Assembly (NCBI RefSeq): GCF_037975235.1
Contig: NZ_CP150241.1
Span: 4,154,001-4,218,000 of the forward strand
Length of the DNA stretch: 64,000 nt
Source of the DNA: Paenibacillus sp. FSL R5-0341
GTDB taxonomy: Bacteria; Bacillota; Bacilli; Paenibacillales; Paenibacillaceae
Direction of reading: 5' to 3'
A program made the position numbers and the translations under genes. Under the pieces are notes generated by a model. It saw nothing but the letters and a program-made list of their open reading frames with translations. It searched no databases and was not told where the DNA came from. Numbering within the stretch: position 1 is the stretch's first letter; the number at the start of each line of letters is the position of its first letter. Below, piece after piece: positions 62,532 to 64,000 of the stretch.

Positions 62532-63344
62532 ATGAATTCAATCTCATCTGCAACCAAAAGCAGTTTTACTCCCGGGAATCAAGTCTCCAATCGGGATAAA
62601 GAAATCCAGGGACTTATGCAGCAGAAGATTCGACTTAATGAAGAAATGCAAGGGGTAAAATCCAATGACGAGTTGGATACCAAAACTAAAGCTCAGCGAA
62701 TTAAATCCTTAACAAGCTCCATATCCCAGATTGACAGTCAGATTGCGCAAATTAAATCTGAGGAATTGCAGGAAAAGAACAAATTAAGACAGCCTGAAAA
62801 GGCTCAACAGCAACAACCCAAACCAAGTGACGAGACTCAAGCCCCTTCACTGGATCATCTCATTAAACATAGTCAGACTTATGATCAATTGGGTAAGCTG
62901 GTCGGTTTGCGGGATCGCATGCAGGGCTCCATTCAGACCACCGAAGGAGAAACCCGCTTCGACCGACTTGTTCTGGAAATCAATCCTCCCGGAAATGAAC
63001 TCGATCTCGGCAAATCAATGATGCTGGAAAATGCAGAGCGCACCGTCTTTCAGGCAAAGCGAGAGGTCGTCCAGGACATTAATGCGCAGTTGAACAAGGT
63101 CAACCAGAAGATTGGAGAACTAGTGGAAGAGATCCATCAGCCCGCACCTAAAGAAAAGGTACTACCTCCTAACTCTGCAGCCTCTGGGAAAGAAGATCAG
63201 GAAGTAAATGAGGTAAAGAAAACGGGAAGTAAGGAGAAGCCATCCGATGGTGGAACCACAGATCAGGAATCCGGAAACGGCCCGCAAACTCCGGCTTCTG
63301 CATCTCCTGCTGCTTCATATCCATCCGTCGATATTCGAGTCTGA
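62532..63344 (+). CDS. FlxA-like coiled-coil protein
   Basis: 270 residues from ATG 62532; the frame from 62502 has no good site. The N-terminal 30-100 are a heptad-rich coiled coil ([39 protein letters not shown]), as in FlxA-like proteins; a second coil lies near 165-200. The last 70 residues are Pro/Ser/Gly/Lys-rich and disordered. No signal peptide. It is cytosolic or exported by an unknown route. Terminator follows. Family call is moderate. Confidence 0.65.
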   Translation: MNSISSATKSSFTPGNQVSNRDKEIQGLMQQKIRLNEEMQGVKSNDELDTKTKAQRIKSLTSSISQIDSQIAQIKSEELQEKNKLRQPEKAQQQQPKPSDETQAPSLDHLIKHSQTYDQLGKLVGLRDRMQGSIQTTEGETRFDRLVLEINPPGNELDLGKSMMLENAERTVFQAKREVVQDINAQLNKVNQKIGELVEEIHQPAPKEKVLPPNSAASGKEDQEVNEVKKTGSKEKPSDGGTTDQESGNGPQTPASASPAASYPSVDIRV

Positions 63345-63441
63345 GTACGCTCTGATCAAACATGCTTATATGTATACATATTGGGGTTGAAGTGTTTTCT
63401 TTTCAAAACACTGCCTTCGCCCCGCACGCATCAAATGATAG

Positions 63442-63488
63442 AAAACCGCTAGGACAGGTGACTTACTCCTGATACGTAGCGGTTTTTC
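63442..63488. terminator. Bidirectional terminator
   Basis: AAAACCGCTA and TAGCGGTTTTT arms; serves the coiled-coil gene (+) and possibly the GGDEF gene (-). Confidence 0.8.
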
Positions 63489-63513
63489 TGCATTTTAACG
63501 TATGGGTTCATGC

Positions 63514-63527
63514 GAAGCCTAGGCTTC
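63514..63527. repeat. Short perfect palindrome
   Basis: GAAGCCTAGGCTTC, a 14-bp perfect dyad in the gap between two convergent genes. Role unknown. Confidence 0.4.
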
Positions 63528-63634
63528 CGAAGAAGCTTTCATACAAAAGGCTTTTAGATTCACTTCTTCAGGTTCTTTCTGTCCTCTTCGTTCTCACATA
63601 AATGTTTATTTCAATTTATATTGGATATTTCTTA

Positions 63635-64000
63635 TTAGCATGGATTACTGACGGTATCATTGGCACAGATGATGCTGCCAGCAATCGCTTTACAACCTTT
63701 TTTGATGCGTGTGGCCTCATCGATAATTTGATCGATGTTTTCATAATTTTGCTTGCTGTTGGTTACAACCGCGATGGAAACAGACACGAGAGGAATGGGC
63801 CGATTCAGCCCGGAGCGTCCCTCCCCCAGAACATATTGATGAAGCCAATCACGTTCGTTGTAGAACGTCTTCTTCATCTCCTCAAAGCCTGAAATGACTT
63901 CCTCACTTATATGCTTGTAATCATGGTGATTCAGAATCGCAATAAAATCATCACCACCGATATGTCCAAGAAAAGCTTCAGGGAAAACAAAAAGCTTGCG
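63635..64000 (-). CDS. GGDEF domain protein (C-terminal part, 5' end outside window)
   Basis: The minus frame is open from the window edge to TAA 63637-63635 (121 residues). It reads FVFPEAFLGHIGGDDFIAIL at the start, the GGDEF active loop in the GGDDF form, then a basic helix and a strand PLVSVSIAVVTNSK typical of the domain's end. Diguanylate cyclases make cyclic di-GMP; GGDDF is a permitted but less common form. N-terminal sensor domains are outside the window. Confidence 0.8.
   Translation of the reverse strand, partial: RKLFVFPEAFLGHIGGDDFIAILNHHDYKHISEEVISGFEEMKKTFYNERDWLHQYVLGEGRSGLNRPIPLVSVSIAVVTNSKQNYENIDQIIDEATRIKKGCKAIAGSIICANDTVSNPC

Overview
The window looks like a chromosomal segment of an endospore-forming Bacillota of the Paenibacillus type. 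The reasons are a sporulation core (sigF/spoIIAB/spoIIAA, dacF, spoIIM, spoVAA/AB/AF, ytfJ), gene order shared in long blocks with Bacillus subtilis, strong GGAGG ribosome binding sites, frequent TTG/GTG starts, and S-layer homology (SLH) domains. No rRNA, tRNA or CRISPR array was seen. Organism and function calls rest on recognising protein families by eye; no database was searched.

Region 1 (1-21.3 kb) is a phage-tail-like locus, mostly transcribed leftward. From upstream to downstream it holds holin and amidase (21.3-20.1 kb), three glycosyltransferase-like genes (17.9-15.6 kb), a tail-tube-like protein (14.5 kb), a tail-assembly-chaperone pair with a strong -1 frameshift signal (13.9 kb), a 1277-residue tape measure protein, two tail proteins with SLH-like segments, a 1046-residue hub with M23-peptidase and lysozyme-like domains, and several unrecognised structural proteins including a paralogous pair. 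A short rightward set (18.1-20.1 kb) carries a GT-D glycosyltransferase and three small proteins. No terminase, portal, capsid, sheath, integrase or replication gene is visible and the right flank is host sporulation DNA. A headless, non-contractile phage-tail-like particle (tailocin-like) is therefore a reasonable inference, but the left end lies outside the window.

Region 2 (21.4-34.5 kb) is core genome on the minus strand: ytfJ, ytfI-like, scpB, scpA, the riboflavin operon ribD-ribE-ribBA-ribH under an FMN riboswitch with its own terminator, an unrecognised 437-residue protein, ppiB, lysA, and spoVAA-spoVAB-spoVAF (the usual middle genes of that operon are missing here). Region 3 (35.2-38.0 kb) interrupts the B. 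subtilis-like spoIIA-spoVA order. It has 275-bp tandem repeats, an AraC-type regulator and a divergent EamA transporter.

Region 4 (38.1-49.3 kb) continues the core: sigF-spoIIAB-spoIIAA-dacF-pupG-xerD-yqzK-fur-spoIIM, an EndoQ-like nuclease, nudF, a 44-residue gene, a pepT-like peptidase, prli42 and lipB. Region 5 (49.3-58.2 kb) has the branched-chain 2-oxoacid dehydrogenase operon lpdV-bkdAA-bkdAB-bkdB, a yqzF-like gene, a potassium-channel-like protein, a thymidine kinase with an altered P-loop, small zinc-ribbon proteins and a permuted NlpC/P60-like protein.

Region 6 (58.3-62.4 kb) is an iron cluster with four Fur-box-like palindromes. It holds a ferredoxin-NADP reductase-like flavoprotein, an AraC regulator whose frame runs uninterrupted into a siderophore-binding lipoprotein, and a shortened relative that joins the two outer ends of a Btr-like protein. 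The window ends with a coiled-coil protein and the C-terminus of a GGDEF protein.
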